A stretch of DNA of 64,000 nt from Pinus tabuliformis (GCA_031772625.1 CM062819.1:1234194955-1234258954); one strand, 5' to 3'; positions 21,737 through 34,620 are shown, numbered from the stretch's first letter. Numbers and translations are program-made. The notes: generated by a model from the letters alone, not told the origin.

Positions 21737-24560
21737 AAATGCAAATGCAGTTGGCAAGGTCTTCTTGACATGGTCACCATAATGTTCAATCAGACAGAGA
21801 CAGAGCAGCCAAGACACTAAACTAATCTAATCTGATCACGAGCTCGCTGCCCTTCTCCCACGAGATTGAAAGCATTACAGTCTCCCGCAACACCTCTTGC
21901 CTGGACATCTTGTAATCCAAAATAAATTTAACCCGCTCGCCCGCCGACCAAGGAGCTGAGAAGAAGAAAAGAGACTAAGAAGAGTCTAGTCTACTAGAGT
22001 CTCACTCATCTTGTTGGAAGTATGGACTGATTCCTGCCTCCTCCCTTTGTTCTTTGACTCACCACAGGTAACCACAACCAACTGGCAGTTGCCCTTTCCA
22101 GAATGGACATCTGTCTGTCTCCTGGCCCTTCATTCATTTCAATTTCCAAACAACACAGCACGGATTGCTCGGGGTGGGGGGGGCACGCTGTTTTGCGTCA
22201 TATTTGTGTTTATGTGGAAAAAAGACGGTGTCCACTGTCCACTTAACCATAGCAAGAGCATGTTAGTGTGCCTGGTTGGGTGTGGGTTGCCACTCATATT
22301 TTCATTAGTTAGTTGTTAAACAAATTATTCTGAACCAATCGTGTTACACACATCTTGACTCCGGTGATTTTAAACCAGTTTGGAAAATACTGGTGAGTCT
22401 CCTCATGTTTGGAATTTTGGGGGTAAGTTTTTATTTGGGAAAAGGAAAAGTCAATTTAAAATTAAATAATCATTTATTTTGATCCAGTTGATGGGACAAA
22501 TAAATTATTTATGAGGTAATTTTAAAATTAGGAAATGAGAGATGAAAATTTAAAAATAAAATAATAAAAAAGGAAAGTAGTGAGAGAAGAGAGTGGTGGT
22601 TGGATGTTGGTTTGGAGGTCATGTTTGGTAATTTTATATTTCACAAAATTATTGTAAAAACATTATATTTTACAAAATTATTGTAAACCATTTTTATTTG
22701 TATGGTGTGATTTTTTGACTGGGTTGTGCTTTGTATTTATTGTATTATAATTGTTAATTAATAAAATGAAAAATTATATTAGTTATTTAAAAAAAACATT
22801 ATATTATTTAAATACAAATTTTATATTTCATAAAATTATTGTAAACCATTTTTTTGTATTGTGTGAATTTTTTGACTTGTTTGTGTTTTGTATTTATTGT
22901 ATTATGATTGTTAATTAAGAAAATGATTGTATTTACTGTATTATGATTGTTAATTAAGAAAATGAAACATTACATCATTCTTATTTGGATGTGTAATTGT
23001 TATTTAAAAAAAAACATTACATCATTCTGGTTTTGACGTATCAGTTTTTTAAAAGTAAATTATGTTTTAGATTTTAAAATATTAATTTTAAATATATATT
23101 ATATTAAAAGTTGAAATGATATTAGAAAAGAGTGTTAGTTAAAGTTTTTATAAAGTGAAAATGTTTAATTGGAAAAAATATTGATATTGATATTGTTGTG
23201 TGAATTGATGGTAATAATTTTAATTTTTTAAAAATTTTAATTTGGCAGATTTTCTTTTGATGATGGGTGAAGTGTCTATTAGAAGAGTTAAATATTTCAA
23301 AATTTAAGGTATATTTTAATTAAAAAAATAATCATTATTATCATTAATTAACATTTCAAAATCTAAGACATATTTTAATTTAAAAAAAATAATCATCATT
23401 ATCACTAATTATAAAAGTCTACGTAATTAAGTTTTTTATCTTTTTTATAGTGTCATCATTAACATCTATTTAACTAATCTTTGTCAAAATTATAATTTTG
23501 AATTATGAAATTGTTATTTTTATTTAAAATTAGATTCATTACCCTCCATACTCCTATTGCAATTTAATTATACAATATTAATATTTGCAATTTCATCCAT
23601 TGAAAATGATTTTTGCAAAATTTTAAATTTTAAATACCAATTTTTTTTTCTTTAATTTAAATGACAAGAAAAAAAACTAATTTATACTATAGTTATAGTA
23701 TAAGATAATGTAATTAAAAAAAGACATTTTTCTCTCCATAATTGTAATCATGATATCCACCCACCGCAAACCTCACACTGAGAGTGCTTGGATGATTAAT
23801 ATGGACATGTAGCTTGGTATTAAAGGAATTTCACCCCACTCACATTCATTATTGTGCCATGGCTCCACCATGCAAACTTCTTCCAATGGTGGTGGCATCA
23901 GAGGATGCTACAGGTCGTTTTTCTACTAGATTTCTTTGGTGAGTTTCTACTTTCATTCTTGGTTTTTTCATTTGCTTTAGCCCCTATATTTTGTTATTTT
24001 TACTTGTGGTCAGTCTTTCCCTTTTAAATACTACTATAATTTCTTCTTGGGTGAGGCTTCTCCCATCAACTTTCCCATGTTTTCTATATTTTTTTGTCGA
24101 GCCTTTTGAACCATCTTTCAATGTTGTCTTCCTTCTCTCTGCTTATAGCCTGCCCTCAATGTTGTCAAGTGTTGTATGTTCATCCTTTGATCCTTCATGT
24201 GCCCTAGTTTCCTCTCCTCTTGTTCCTCTTTCTTTATGCCCCTTCCTCCAAGTCATAATGCTAAGCTTTAATCCCTACTCTAGCTGTCGAGGATGACAAG
24301 GAACGCAACAACTAGTACTCTCTAGAATGCAATTAAGTGTGGAAAGGTCCATGGCCTCCTTTTGGGAGAACAATCCCCCAAGCCATCCAACAAGGACACA
24401 TTGTTGAATAAGAAGCTCGAATTGACTGTAATTTCATCCCAAATGTGGATGCGGAACATGAGGTTCAACATTAGATTCCAAAAATGGGTGATGTTTGCAC
24501 CAGGGGCACCCACTACCTCCACACTATTGATATATACTGGTAAATCAAAAAAATAATGGA
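21737..24560. other. Spacer upstream of the CASP-like gene
   Basis: The first 300 bp are the proximal promoter side of the minus-strand gene. Further right is AT-rich sequence with a diverged duplication of about 175 bp (22,640-22,930) and a 39-bp tandem duplication (22,890-22,928 and 22,929-22,967). Plus-strand open frames at 22,011-22,319 and 23,991-24,296 have no recognisable domain and are not called. Confidence 0.4.
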
Positions 24561-25125
24561 AAGGTCTTAATGGAGATATTTAGGGTGCAACAAGAGATTT
24601 CTTGTGCATAAATGAATTGCAACTTTAGCTCAACAACTGAACACTAAGGTTTATTTAATGGCAAAGAAGTTGATTGATTTGGATTTCTCTAGTTTGGGGA
24701 AAACACAACCAACCCTAATCCTATCTATGTGGACTCCCCCACCATTTAATTTCCATATTTTTATTTTCCACTTTTTGGTTTTAGATGAACAGTTAGCGAG
24801 GTACATAGTATAGTAGCAAGTTGAATAACCTTAGCATTTCATCAAATTGTATCACGCATTTTAATTTGTGTAATTGTGTTATCAATTTGGTACTTATTGT
24901 TTGGCCCAAACCACATTCTTGTGCACTAGTGTGGTTTCCCAAGTGACAAACCAATAACCACAAGTAAAATTTCTTGTAATTTTTGTTGTTGAGGATAATT
25001 TAAATTCTACCATACTTACCCCATATGTGTGTGTGAATTCTCAAGTGAGTATACTTATGGGCTAGCCTGGTACTAGTGACCTCACTTTAGCCCTCTAGCC
25101 TAGGGAGTCTAACACTCTCCTCGGC

Positions 25126-25159
<34 letters not shown>

Positions 25160-26684
25160 TCAGCTTAGCCTAAACTCAATACAACAATATTTGTGAGCAT
25201 GAAGTCATTACAACAATATCTATCAAGGCATTATAGCTTATCATGTCACTAACCAAAATTTGAACCTAGGTGAGATAATAACTATTTTACCCAACCATCC
25301 TAAATAACCCCAAATAATTGATAGATATATATATATATATAACCACATTTTAAATTTATTCTCTAATATTTTTTTGTTTATTTTTTATTTAAAATTTTGT
25401 ATATTTATTAAAAAATAATATATATATAAACATTTTTTAATCACATAATTTAAAAATATATATCACATTTTTATATAATTAATGTATTTTTTTTAAATGG
25501 TAAAAACACAAAATTTTCATTACAAAAATCAATTTAATATTAATATTTTTATTTAATTAAAAACCAAGATAATATGATTGTTTTCAAAGGGATTAAAGCG
25601 TTTCACATTGGTTTAAGTCTAACTCCACTATAATTGTTGAAATGTTTATTTGCAAAAGAAAAAATTCAAATTCGAAAGAAAAAAGTGTCATTGAAGTGCT
25701 TTCAATCGAAATGATGTGTTTTCCCATGTGTTCAATAAGTGGTTTATTATTCCGAGTTATGGGAATGTGTTGTATATTGTTTTAAACGTAGTAGTTGAAT
25801 AGATTTTAATGATTTAATAATATATTTTAAAAACTAAATTGTAATTTTAGAGGATTTTAAATATTTAATATTTATTTAATTTATTATTTATACAATTTTT
25901 AAATATTTAATTTATTATCTATACAAGTGGTAGAGTTCAAAATCTTATATCATTAACGATTTTTAATATATACATATATAAATTTTCTCTATTATTATTT
26001 ATGGATTATGTAAGTCAATTTTCCAAAAAAAACAAATTTATATTTATAATTTTTTTGCATTTTTTTATTTTTTATAGGTGGGAAAACCTATCATAATTTA
26101 GTTGTTAAACCAATAGTGAGGACAACTATCTCTAGCTGCTAACCGTGAATGTGCGCTGACTCATCATTGTTATTCAAGGAAAACCACGCCACTTGGAATA
26201 ACCCGTTGGTGGTCCGTAAGGGGGCAGGCTTTCACTCGCGCAAGATGCCTATAGGGCTTGGGCCGTTAACTTGTTTCCTTATATCCGAGGAAGACAAACT
26301 CTTAACCAAGCACAAGCAGTTTTAGGGCATACTCCAGGCCTAATCTGTTATTTCTTGATTATAACCCAACTAATTTTCTTTTTTCAATAATTATTCATTC
26401 TTTGATTCTTCAATTATTATTTATTAATACAAGGAACACATAAAAAAAATTAACACACTAAACATAGATTTATAATAACAACTTGTTATCCATGTGTAAA
26501 AAGTATTTAAACTTGAATCCAAACCCAAAGTTTACCCAATTCAACACTTGCCAAGTTCAATAATCAAATTCAGCGTATGTAATGTATTGTTGACATTGTT
26601 CCCAAACCTATAGCACATGCATTGACGTCTATATTCACCAATTTAGGCTTTGTTGTCACGTGAACAAGGAAAAAATATAACAAC
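24561..26684. other. AT-rich spacer
   Basis: No gene or element recognised. It includes short dinucleotide runs and long A/T-rich stretches (25,320-26,060). Confidence 0.4.
25126..25159. repeat. (AT)n(GT)n microsatellite
   Basis: An AT run of about 14 bp passes directly into a TG run of about 20 bp. Confidence 0.95.
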
Positions 26685-26774
26685 ATTATTATTTAAGTAA
26701 ATTTATAAATTATTTATCCCTATGGGGGTATTATTATTTAAGTAAATTTATAAATTATTTATCCCCGATGGGGG
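26685..26774. repeat. About 45-bp tandem duplication
   Basis: ATTATTATTTAAGTAAATTT followed by ATAAATTATTTATCCC and a GATGGGGG-type end occurs twice in a row with few differences. Confidence 0.85.
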
Positions 26775-28560
26775 TGTGGGGATCCCGAGAAGACAAATTG
26801 CGACGGACTCCTCCCACGTGGCAGCATGCAACACATTAAGAGGCAGGACGAGAGGCTGGCAAGAGAGGCCCCTGCTCGGTAGATTGGGTACTCAAGGTGG
26901 TGAGCATGTGTGGGAGAGTGTCAATTTTATTGTGTTGGCATTATTGGGTGGAGGCTCGTCTTACTAAGTGTTGCTCAAGGGGCTTGAACCGGGAAACAAC
27001 AAGCTTCCAATCCAGGGCAACTCCGTTGAGTTTGCAAGGATTGTGGCAAGCTGCTCAACTCCGTTGAGTTTGCAAGGATTGTGGCAAGCTGCTCTGCGTG
27101 GTTGAGTGCTTGGCAAATGATGGGGGTAAGGGTGCTCTGCCAAGCCGTGGTTATTCCTAGTTCATAATCCCTTGCATTTCACTAAGGCCTTAGCTTGGTC
27201 CTTGTGTTTTCTACTTGGTATAATGTGTGAGTCCCTAGCTGAATTGGCCTTTATTGTCTGGGCCCTAGGTCTTTTCTTGGAATTACACCTTGTGGTGGTT
27301 TATTAGGGTATTTTTTTGGTATTTCTTTGTTCTTTTTTGTTTGTAGTTATAATTAGTGCCCTGGTGCTCCCTCTCGAGGGAATTAAGAGAGGTTGTTTTC
27401 TTAGTTCCTGGTTTTGTAGTTGCCAATGAGGTTATGACCCTCTCGTTTGTTGTTGTCTAGATATTGTTTGACTCTCCTTTTCAAAGCCCTTCTTGGTTAT
27501 GGTGGAGACATTATGGGTTAGATGGGCATCATGTCTCTATGTGGTCCTTGCGAGTGTTTTATCTAGCCCAATGGGTGAGTGGATGGGTGTCGGTTTTGCA
27601 CCCTAGGAGAAAGGCCCGAAGCCAAGGAGTCAGAGTCCTCGCATCCATTTTTTGGTTGTTGACCGCTTACATGGTCCTTAGCTGTAGTTTGGGTGGTGGT
27701 TGGTGTTTAAGTGTTGTCTGGCAGTTTTAGGGGCGCTCACCTTCATGTAGGCTTGGTTTTGTGTGCGTGTTAAATTTGGGGATCTCTTCCGTTAGCAGTT
27801 TTAGTAGCTTGCCTCCCTCATAGCTGTAAACAGAGGTAGTGAAGTGACACAACTGTTGGTGGGTTAAAGAAGGGTGGTGGTGTTGCGTTGGTGTTGGGGG
27901 AACGACCATAGGTACCTTAGGGATCATGAAACCCACACGCATTAGTACTCGTCCTAGTAAGGCAACCTCCACTTTGGTGGAGACAACTCCTCGAGGGTGT
28001 GGCCAACGGGTTGTGGTTGTTGGTGGTCAGGGGAGATCCCGCAACAGTGCGAAGTGTGGAGGACATGGTGGGGGTTATGGTTCCTGTCGTGGTTCCAGTC
28101 GCCGACCACCAAGAGCCACAGTGCAGAAGATATCTTTGTAGTCTATATGGGAGACGCTGGAAGAGTAGGACAGAACTCAGCGTGAAGTGCACGAAGAAGT
28201 GGTTGTTGCTCTCCATCAATTGTAGTGCTTTCAAACTCATCTCTGCAAGCGAGTGGTCATTGTGTGGCGCAAAAAAACTCTTCTTTCAAATAAAATGGAC
28301 AAGTTGGAAGCATGGCTGGCACATATGGAGAAACATCTCAAATTTACCTATCGCGCTCCTCCCCCTACAGGTGCAGGGCCAGACAATCTGGCGTTCATTA
28401 CATCTAATGAGTAGGTATTGTTTATGAGGTTCTGTTAATTTTGTGAGTATTTTGGAGTCACTGACTTACGAGGATATGGACAATAGATCTCTGCTTATTT
28501 GGGCTTGTATGCAATTATCAGATAGTTAGGATCAACAAACCCAATTGAGGTGAGACCTAC
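26766..28560 (+). mobile_element. Probable retroelement leader and gag N-terminus, unclassified
   Basis: A G/T-rich region leads to an ATG at 27,926 and an Arg/Gly-rich start (MKPTRISTRPSKATSTLVET, later a GGHGGGYGS-type stretch), as gag proteins of some plant LTR elements begin. Near 28,170-28,380 another frame reads REVHEEVVVALHQL and MDKLEAWLAHMEKHLKFTY, which looks like true former coding sequence. Features near 27,590-27,650 recur in the segment at 49,300-50,870. No LTR pair, RT or integrase is recognised. It is broken, with several breaks. Confidence 0.35.
27019..27094. repeat. 38-bp exact tandem duplication
   Basis: AACTCCGTTGAGTTTGCAAG and the following 18 bp occur twice back to back with no visible difference. 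Confidence 0.9.
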
Positions 28561-28611
28561 AGACTCTTGGTTTCTTATGTAATTTTTATTAACACTAAAT
28601 AGAATGTCTGA

Positions 28612-28613
<2 letters not shown>

Positions 28614-28658
<45 letters not shown>
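28614..28658. repeat. (AT)n microsatellite
   Basis: About 45 bp of uninterrupted TA repeats. Confidence 0.95.
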
Positions 28659-28660
<2 letters not shown>

Positions 28661-28920
28661 TAACTACGAAATGGTCTTTTTCACGACTATTTTTAAGGTT
28701 AGTTTTAATCAAAACCCGATAGAGATTTTTAAAACCCTGAGTTTAAATTGTTTAATTTGAATAATATTCGAGTGCTCTAGGGGTTTTCAAGAGTGTTGAA
28801 TCCATTTATGCATTCAAAAATGTATTTTAAACAAAAAAAATCTTAAAATTATATTGCCAAATTGTAATAAATTTCAATGAAAAAACTATTTCATCTATAA
28901 ATTAAAATATATATATATGT

Positions 28921-29290
28921 GGTGATGATGATGATGATGGTTAACGTCTACTGAGACCAAACTTTGGTCTATCGGACCTAAAGAAATGAATTATTTAGTT
29001 TGATTTAAGATTTTATTCCTATGTTCAAAAAGCTTGGAGAGAAGTCTCCCGAGCTCACTATAATTTTGACATCGTAAAAGGCTAGGAAGATCAGTATTGC
29101 AACGAAGATTATGAAACTGAGATCTAATGTGGTTATACGCAGGGCACTCTAAGAGGAAGTGATTTTCATCCTCGATGTTCATATTCTCACAGAGATGGCA
29201 GATCCTTTCCATCCATGGTGTTTTAGGAACTGTCCAATGACCCGTTTCACCATGGAGCTCATGAGAGTTCGTTCTAATCTCGACTATATT
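28921..29290 (-). mobile_element. 3' end of an RTE/L2-like LINE (zinc-finger C-terminus, (ATC)n tail)
   Basis: The minus strand reads RTNSHELHGETGHWTVPKTPW, then MERICHLCENMNIEDENHF and a LECPAYNHIR segment, ending NQTK and a stop at 28,993-28,991. The C-x2-C ... H ... C pattern with EDENHFLLECP is the Cys/His tail of LINE reverse transcriptases more typical of RTE/L2-like lineages than of the L1-type LINEs elsewhere in this window. After the stop come TAGGTCCGATAGACC, a near-perfect palindrome AGACCAAA-G-TTTGGTCT, GACGTTAACC and an (ATC)n tail. It is strongly 5'-truncated. The clade is inferred, not proven. Confidence 0.65.
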
Positions 29291-30569
29291 AATTTTCTTC
29301 TTTTAACTAATTAAAATAGAGAAATACTTTTAATCTTCTAGAATGGAGTTGATGACCTCCTTATATTTAAAATTATTAATTTTGATTTACTTATTATCAA
29401 TTTTAATTTCAAAAGAAAATATTTTTAATAATAATATTATTATTATTAATTTCCCTTATCTCGGTCAAACTAACCGTTATCATTTTCTAGCTGTTATTTT
29501 TTAGCCTTTGAGTCATGGATTCTCTGCCCTGTCTATTTAATGTGCTAAATGAGATCTGCTCATTCAACTTGTCCTGATGATGAACTGCACTAGAAGGTTC
29601 GAAAGGCGTCGACATAAGTTTTTCTATGTGATTTTCGCCAAAAATTCTTCATAAAAACTAATTAATCTACAAAATCATTAATCTACAACTTAAACTTAAA
29701 ATTTTATATAAACTAAATTCAAATTAAATATATAATTTCAATATTACCCCGCCTTTAAAATTTATAACATTAACTCCTTATATTCCACCTTGTTATTTAT
29801 ACATACTCATTTATCACAACAAAATTATTGTCTATTCCCATCATGCTACTTCCCCATGGAAAACTGCCTATCCTATCTATTCTCGTCATCGAGCAGTGCC
29901 CCTTCCCAAAATATTCCCTTTCTTGGAGTCATACACATATGCACCTCTTAGTACATACTAAATATGAAAGTTGAAAGGCAAGTGCCGCTCATTACAAAAT
30001 ATGCATAATGTACCCATAGGAAGAACAATATATGATATGAAGGGATATAATAATAATGTCAGCGGTTATTTTGGGTTTTCTTTTGTTTTATTATTATGAA
30101 AATAGGGTTATATATAGGAGTTGTTTATAACGCGACTTTTTGAAAGTTTTTTCGGCGGATTTTTCCGGTCGAAATTATTGGAATCGCAAGTTTGATAGCT
30201 AGTTTCTGCACAATGAAAGCGTCCCAGGGGTTTTTCAGGGTGCTGAATCCAAATATGCAGTTAAAAAACCATTTTAACTGCAAGAAATCAAGATCTGACC
30301 TCAATTTCTTCGCCGGACTCCTTATATATATTTATTTATAATATTTATTTTTTGTTTGGTTATTTAAAATTTTGTATTTCTGTTATTGGTTTTTTTTTCA
30401 ATGGTCAGAATAGTAAATATAATTGTTAATATAAATCCATATTTTTAATAATAATATAAATATTCTAATTTTATAAAAAATAAAGTATGATAAAAGACTT
30501 TTGTTTATAATATTTTTGAAATGTAAATAAATATAAATCTTCATAAATTAATAAATAAATATTTTTATA
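29291..30569. other. AT-rich spacer between the two LINE 3' ends
   Basis: No open frame or element recognised. Confidence 0.4.
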
Positions 30570-30792
30570 ATTTTCTATGTATACCTCAAGACACCAATGT
30601 CCCAAGAACCAGAAGAGATGAAGGAGATGCAAGACAAAGGAAGTTGGAAGACCGTAGAGAAAAGAAAGAAAGCTACAACACCAATCTCGCCAAGAAAGAC
30701 GAGGAGCCAGACAAATAAAAATTAAGAAAATTGTAGGTCCGATAGACCAATTTGGTCTCAGTGGACGTTAACCATCATCATCATCATCAAAA
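30570..30792 (+). mobile_element. Second copy of the same LINE 3' end, different coding tail
   Basis: A 42-codon basic reading frame (30597-30725, from MSQEPEEMKEMQDKGSWKTV to TRSQTNKN) stops 9 bp before the same 3' sequence as the minus-strand copy: TAGGTCCGATAGACC, TTTGGTCTCAGT, GACGTTAACC and (ATC)n. The coding tail lacks the Cys/His domain, so this is either an internally shortened derivative or a different member using the same 3' end. It faces the minus-strand copy 1.6 kb away. Confidence 0.6.
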
Positions 30793-31330
30793 TATAAAAT
30801 ATTAAAAATATTTTACATATAATTTTTCGCAGAATTGTTAAAAAACGTCAAACAAGTAAAAACACCTTTACCAACATTAACTTATATGGGGTTGATAACC
30901 CATGAATGGTTATTTTTAGGGTTTGCTCTCGCGCTAAATTAATAATAGATAAGAATGTTTTATTAATAGATATTTAAGTTTTTTTTAATTATCTAGATTG
31001 GAAATGGGGTATGATTTAATTTATAAGATTTGTAATTATGTTATTTTTTATTATAATAAAAATTATAGTAATATTATGGTTATTTAATTAAATTAAATTT
31101 AACTTAATTTTATTTTAAGTTTTATTTTTAAATAAAGTAAAGTGTAAGATAAAAAAATTTGAAATAAAGAGCCTAATTTTAAATATATTAATATCTAGTT
31201 TCCAAATTGTAAAATTAAATTTTCAAAATGTGAATATAAAATCCTAATTACTACTTAATTTGGTGGTGATTAATCAATTTTTTAATAAAATAATGGTTGT
31301 TATTCTCATTAATAATTTACAATTAAATAG
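30793..31330. other. AT-rich spacer
   Basis: No gene or element recognised. Confidence 0.4.
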
Positions 31331-33137
31331 AAAATGAGCTCTATGGTTCCTAGTTTTTGGTGGCTAGGGTTTCCCTAATTGCTACTCCCCTGCTTGCTTA
31401 GAATTGATTCGCAGATGCAAAAGAAAGATCATTGCGCTATGATCTCAGACTCCATTTCATGATTGGACTGTCGAATACTAGTTTTTGTTGAACGAGATTC
31501 CTTGGTAGCTGACGTTGTGGTGTCAGTGGGATGTTGTGGTTTTATAAGCTCAATTTTTGACAGGCATATTACTGGTTGATTTTTCTCTGTTCTTCGTGCC
31601 ATGGAGGAGGTGGTTGCATTTAGAGCCCTGCTGCAGGCTCAAAAATCCTAGGGAGCTTCTCCCCCCCCCAAAAAAAAATTGTGAAGAAATTAATTGATAT
31701 CCTTGTTGTGGAACTCTTTGAGTCATATCCATGCAAGAGAGCCTTAGCCCTCTCAGAAAAAATATTAGTTGGCAAGGTTATGGGCTTGTGGACAAGTCCA
31801 AAAGTTGTGAATCCAGGAACACAGAACAATGGGCCCCCAAGCTTCAAGATCAAGTAACTTTCTTTGTAGTAGGAAGGGGCTTCTATGTTTTTTGTTTTTC
31901 AATAAAATGGAAAGAGATTTGATTTTTAGATCAAGGTCGTATTTTATGGGGTCCAGAGGCCTCTTTATCACTCCATGGACTCTGGATTTCAATCCAGATT
32001 ATGAAATTACTTTCATGTCGGTGTGGGTCCGGCTTCCACACCTCCCTCATCATATTTGGGGGCCTAATGCACTAAAAGACATTGGAAACAAATTCAATCA
32101 CTATTTGGATAAAACAAAACCAAAAGGAGGTCAATTTTCTTGTACTCGTATTTGTGTTGAAGTAAACCTCAATGAATATTTTTTGGAGGCCCTAAAGATA
32201 AATCTAGGAGAACGAAGCCATATACAAGAATTGGACTAAGAGCAAATCTCGTTCAAGTGCCTTGTTTGTCATTCTCATGTGCAGTTTGCCAAAAACTGCC
32301 CCCAACGAAAAAAGGACGAGCAGGCCCAAGCCTCGATTACTAAATACACTAGTTTCCAACCAACACAAAAGTGAAGAAGGAATCAACAAAGAAGGTTGCA
32401 AATAAATATGTTGAAGCAGATCCAATGCCAAAACCTTCGCCCAACAAAAGCTTTTTTGAGGCCCTTCAAGATCTAGAGCAAGATGAAGATTACCCTATGG
32501 ATGAAACCCCAAATGAGGATCTCGGAAACACAAAATTGCAAATGGAAAATGATCAACGAAATACAGAAATGTCGGTGGACATTGAAGAGAAAACCCCTTC
32601 AAGGGTTAACCCTCCAAGTCCAGAGTCAAAGTTTGTGAAAAGAGGTTTAGAATTTATACTCTTCGCTCTTGCAGAGAGCAAGAATGTTCCCCAAAGATTC
32701 ATCGGGAAGTTATAGCAATTAGAGTAGCTCATGAAAATCATGCACTGGAGGCAGCGCCGAAAACTCTATCTCCTCGAAGGAAGTGGAACCACCTCTCCCA
32801 ATAGGTAGGAAATCCAATAAATAAAAGTGAGAACACGAAAAATATTCTAACTTGGCCTCATGATCTCAACTCTAGATCTGCGTGGATTATCTGCTCCAAA
32901 TAGCATAATGTATTGTTTTTCCATTATCTTATGCTCACAATATGTAAGAATTTACTCTTGTAAACATGTAGAAGGACTCGATAGTAGAATTTGTGGAAAA
33001 TACTAGGATATGTCTTCCATGAATTCATAATTACCCCAATGAAAGATTCCATTGAAAAATGGCAATATAATGAATCACTAAGTATTAGTTGTGACGAGAC
33101 ACAGATTTAATAAAATCACTTCTCATTTTTGTCAAAA
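31331..33137 (+). mobile_element. L1-type LINE with ORF1 (DUF4283 and zinc knuckle) and 3' tail, no ORF2 seen
   Basis: A probable 5' untranslated region leads to an ATG near 31,602 (MEEVVAFRALLQAQKS). A DUF4283-like domain follows at about 31,830-32,240: KGLLCFLFFNKMERDLIFRS, SRGLFITPWTLDFNPDYEI, VWVRLPHLPHHIWGP, GQFSCTRICVEV. After it comes a degenerate CCHC knuckle (FKCLVCHSHVQFAKNCPQRK near 32,255) and an acidic/Pro-rich tail ending near 32,715. ORF1 of plant LINEs binds the element RNA. The sequence then runs through about 400 bp without endonuclease or RT to AATAAAATCAC and a short poly(A) at 33,131-33,137. The reading frame has stops and shifts. It looks like an ORF2-less derivative. 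Confidence 0.75.
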
Positions 33138-33284
33138 AAATCAATAGTAATTATATTTAATAATTATTTATTTTAATAATAAAATGCAACTTCTTAATCT
33201 CACATCAAATATAAAATATAGTTATAATATGTAAATCACTATTTTTCAAATTCTCCATATTTTTTATTCCATAATTTATATTAA

Positions 33285-34620
33285 CTATAAAATATATCAA
33301 ATATTGTAATTATATTAAAAATATCCAACATATTTTAATAATTATAAAATTTTATATATTAATAATACACAACTCAAAGTTTCATATATTGATAATATGA
33401 AACTCTCTTTAGATATTTTCAATCATTTTTAATATATATCTTTTAGAGACTTTAATAATATAATTTTCTCTTTAGATATTTTCAATCATTTTTAATATAT
33501 ATCTTTCAAAAACTTTGATAATATGAATTTCTCTTTAGATATTTCCAATCATTTTTAATATATATCTTTCAAAGCTTTTAAAATAAATGATACATTATTG
33601 ATTAACATTTGGCATCTCTTAATTGTAAGTTTTTTATAATATATAATGTTTTTTATAACTTACCATTACTATATTATTATATACATTATTTTAAAGTATT
33701 TGCCTAAATTATTTAATATTGGGTAGTCAATTGGTTCTACTATTGAGAGGAAAAATGTTATCTTCTCACTCAAATTCAAATTTTGCTTATGACATTTAGA
33801 ATTTTCATAAACCAACTTTTAAATGGGACTATTAATATACCAACAAACAAGGTCATTCTCCCTCTGTGGCTTGAGTATAAAAGTATTAATTGAGATGAAA
33901 AATGTTATCTTCTCTCGCCATATCCAAGTATTACTTATGACATGTACACTATTGATAAATCAATAGTTGAATAAAACTGGTTGTGTATCAACAATTCTAT
34001 TCTCACTTATAGACTTGAGAATAAAACTAGTTGTGTATCAACAATTCTATTCTCACTTATAGACTTGAGAATAAAACAAAATGTTTTGTGTAAGATATAA
34101 AATTATATCAAGCACAATTTCGCACAATTTCTTAGTTGAATCCATTATTATTCTATTTTTCAAATATCCCATTATAATATTATCGCAAAATATTCGAGTA
34201 CATTAAAAACTAACATATATTTAATGTGAATAAATATTGGATTATGTATTTAAAATTACACATTAATACTTCAAAAATTTCCATTCATTATGGAAATACT
34301 ATAAAGACGAGGATTAAATCTAGTATTAGATTTACGAAGGATATAAAAATATTTAAAAGTTTAATTAATTATATACCATTTTAATATTGTATTTAAAAAT
34401 AATAATTGTATTAAAATATTTAATATAGTATTGAGTTTTTTTATTATTAGATTTTATATTATTGACACAATTAAAGTGCAGGAGTAGAATGGAGTAGATT
34501 TCATATTATTGATCCCATTAAAGTGTAATAATCATGATTACATTTTATATAACAAATATTGCCATTCTTCTTATCATAGTTATAATTTTTTATAAATATA
34601 TAGATGAGATCATTTTAAAA
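33285..34620. repeat. AT-rich block, copy 1 of a direct duplication of about 1.2 kb
   Basis: From ATTAAAAATATCCAACAT (about 33,315) to TATAAATATATAGATGAG (about 34,605) this block parallels 35,275-36,351 continued at 48,800-48,905. Landmarks shared in order include GGCATCTCTTAATT, GCCTAAATTATTTAAT, CAAATTTTGCTTATGACAT and TCAAAAATTTCCATT. Inside copy 1 a unit of about 64 bp starting CTCTTTAGATATTTTCAATC is triplicated (33,404-33,590) but is single in copy 2. No coding sequence. Its nature (LTR, segmental duplication or other) is unresolved. Confidence 0.65.
33971..34070. repeat. 50-bp tandem duplication
   Basis: ATAAAACTGGTTGTGTATCA plus 30 bp is repeated once, with one visible difference. 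It is absent as a pair from the other copy of the larger block, so it arose after that duplication. Confidence 0.9.

Noticed and set aside
22011-22319. 102-codon plus-strand open frame upstream of the CASP-like gene
   Set aside because: No recognisable domain, contains a long Gly run from a G tract, and no splice or promoter support.
31829-32239. Possible host zinc-knuckle/DUF4283 gene
   Set aside because: The order of DUF4283, knuckle and acidic tail with a poly(A) end matches LINE ORF1, and the frame is interrupted.
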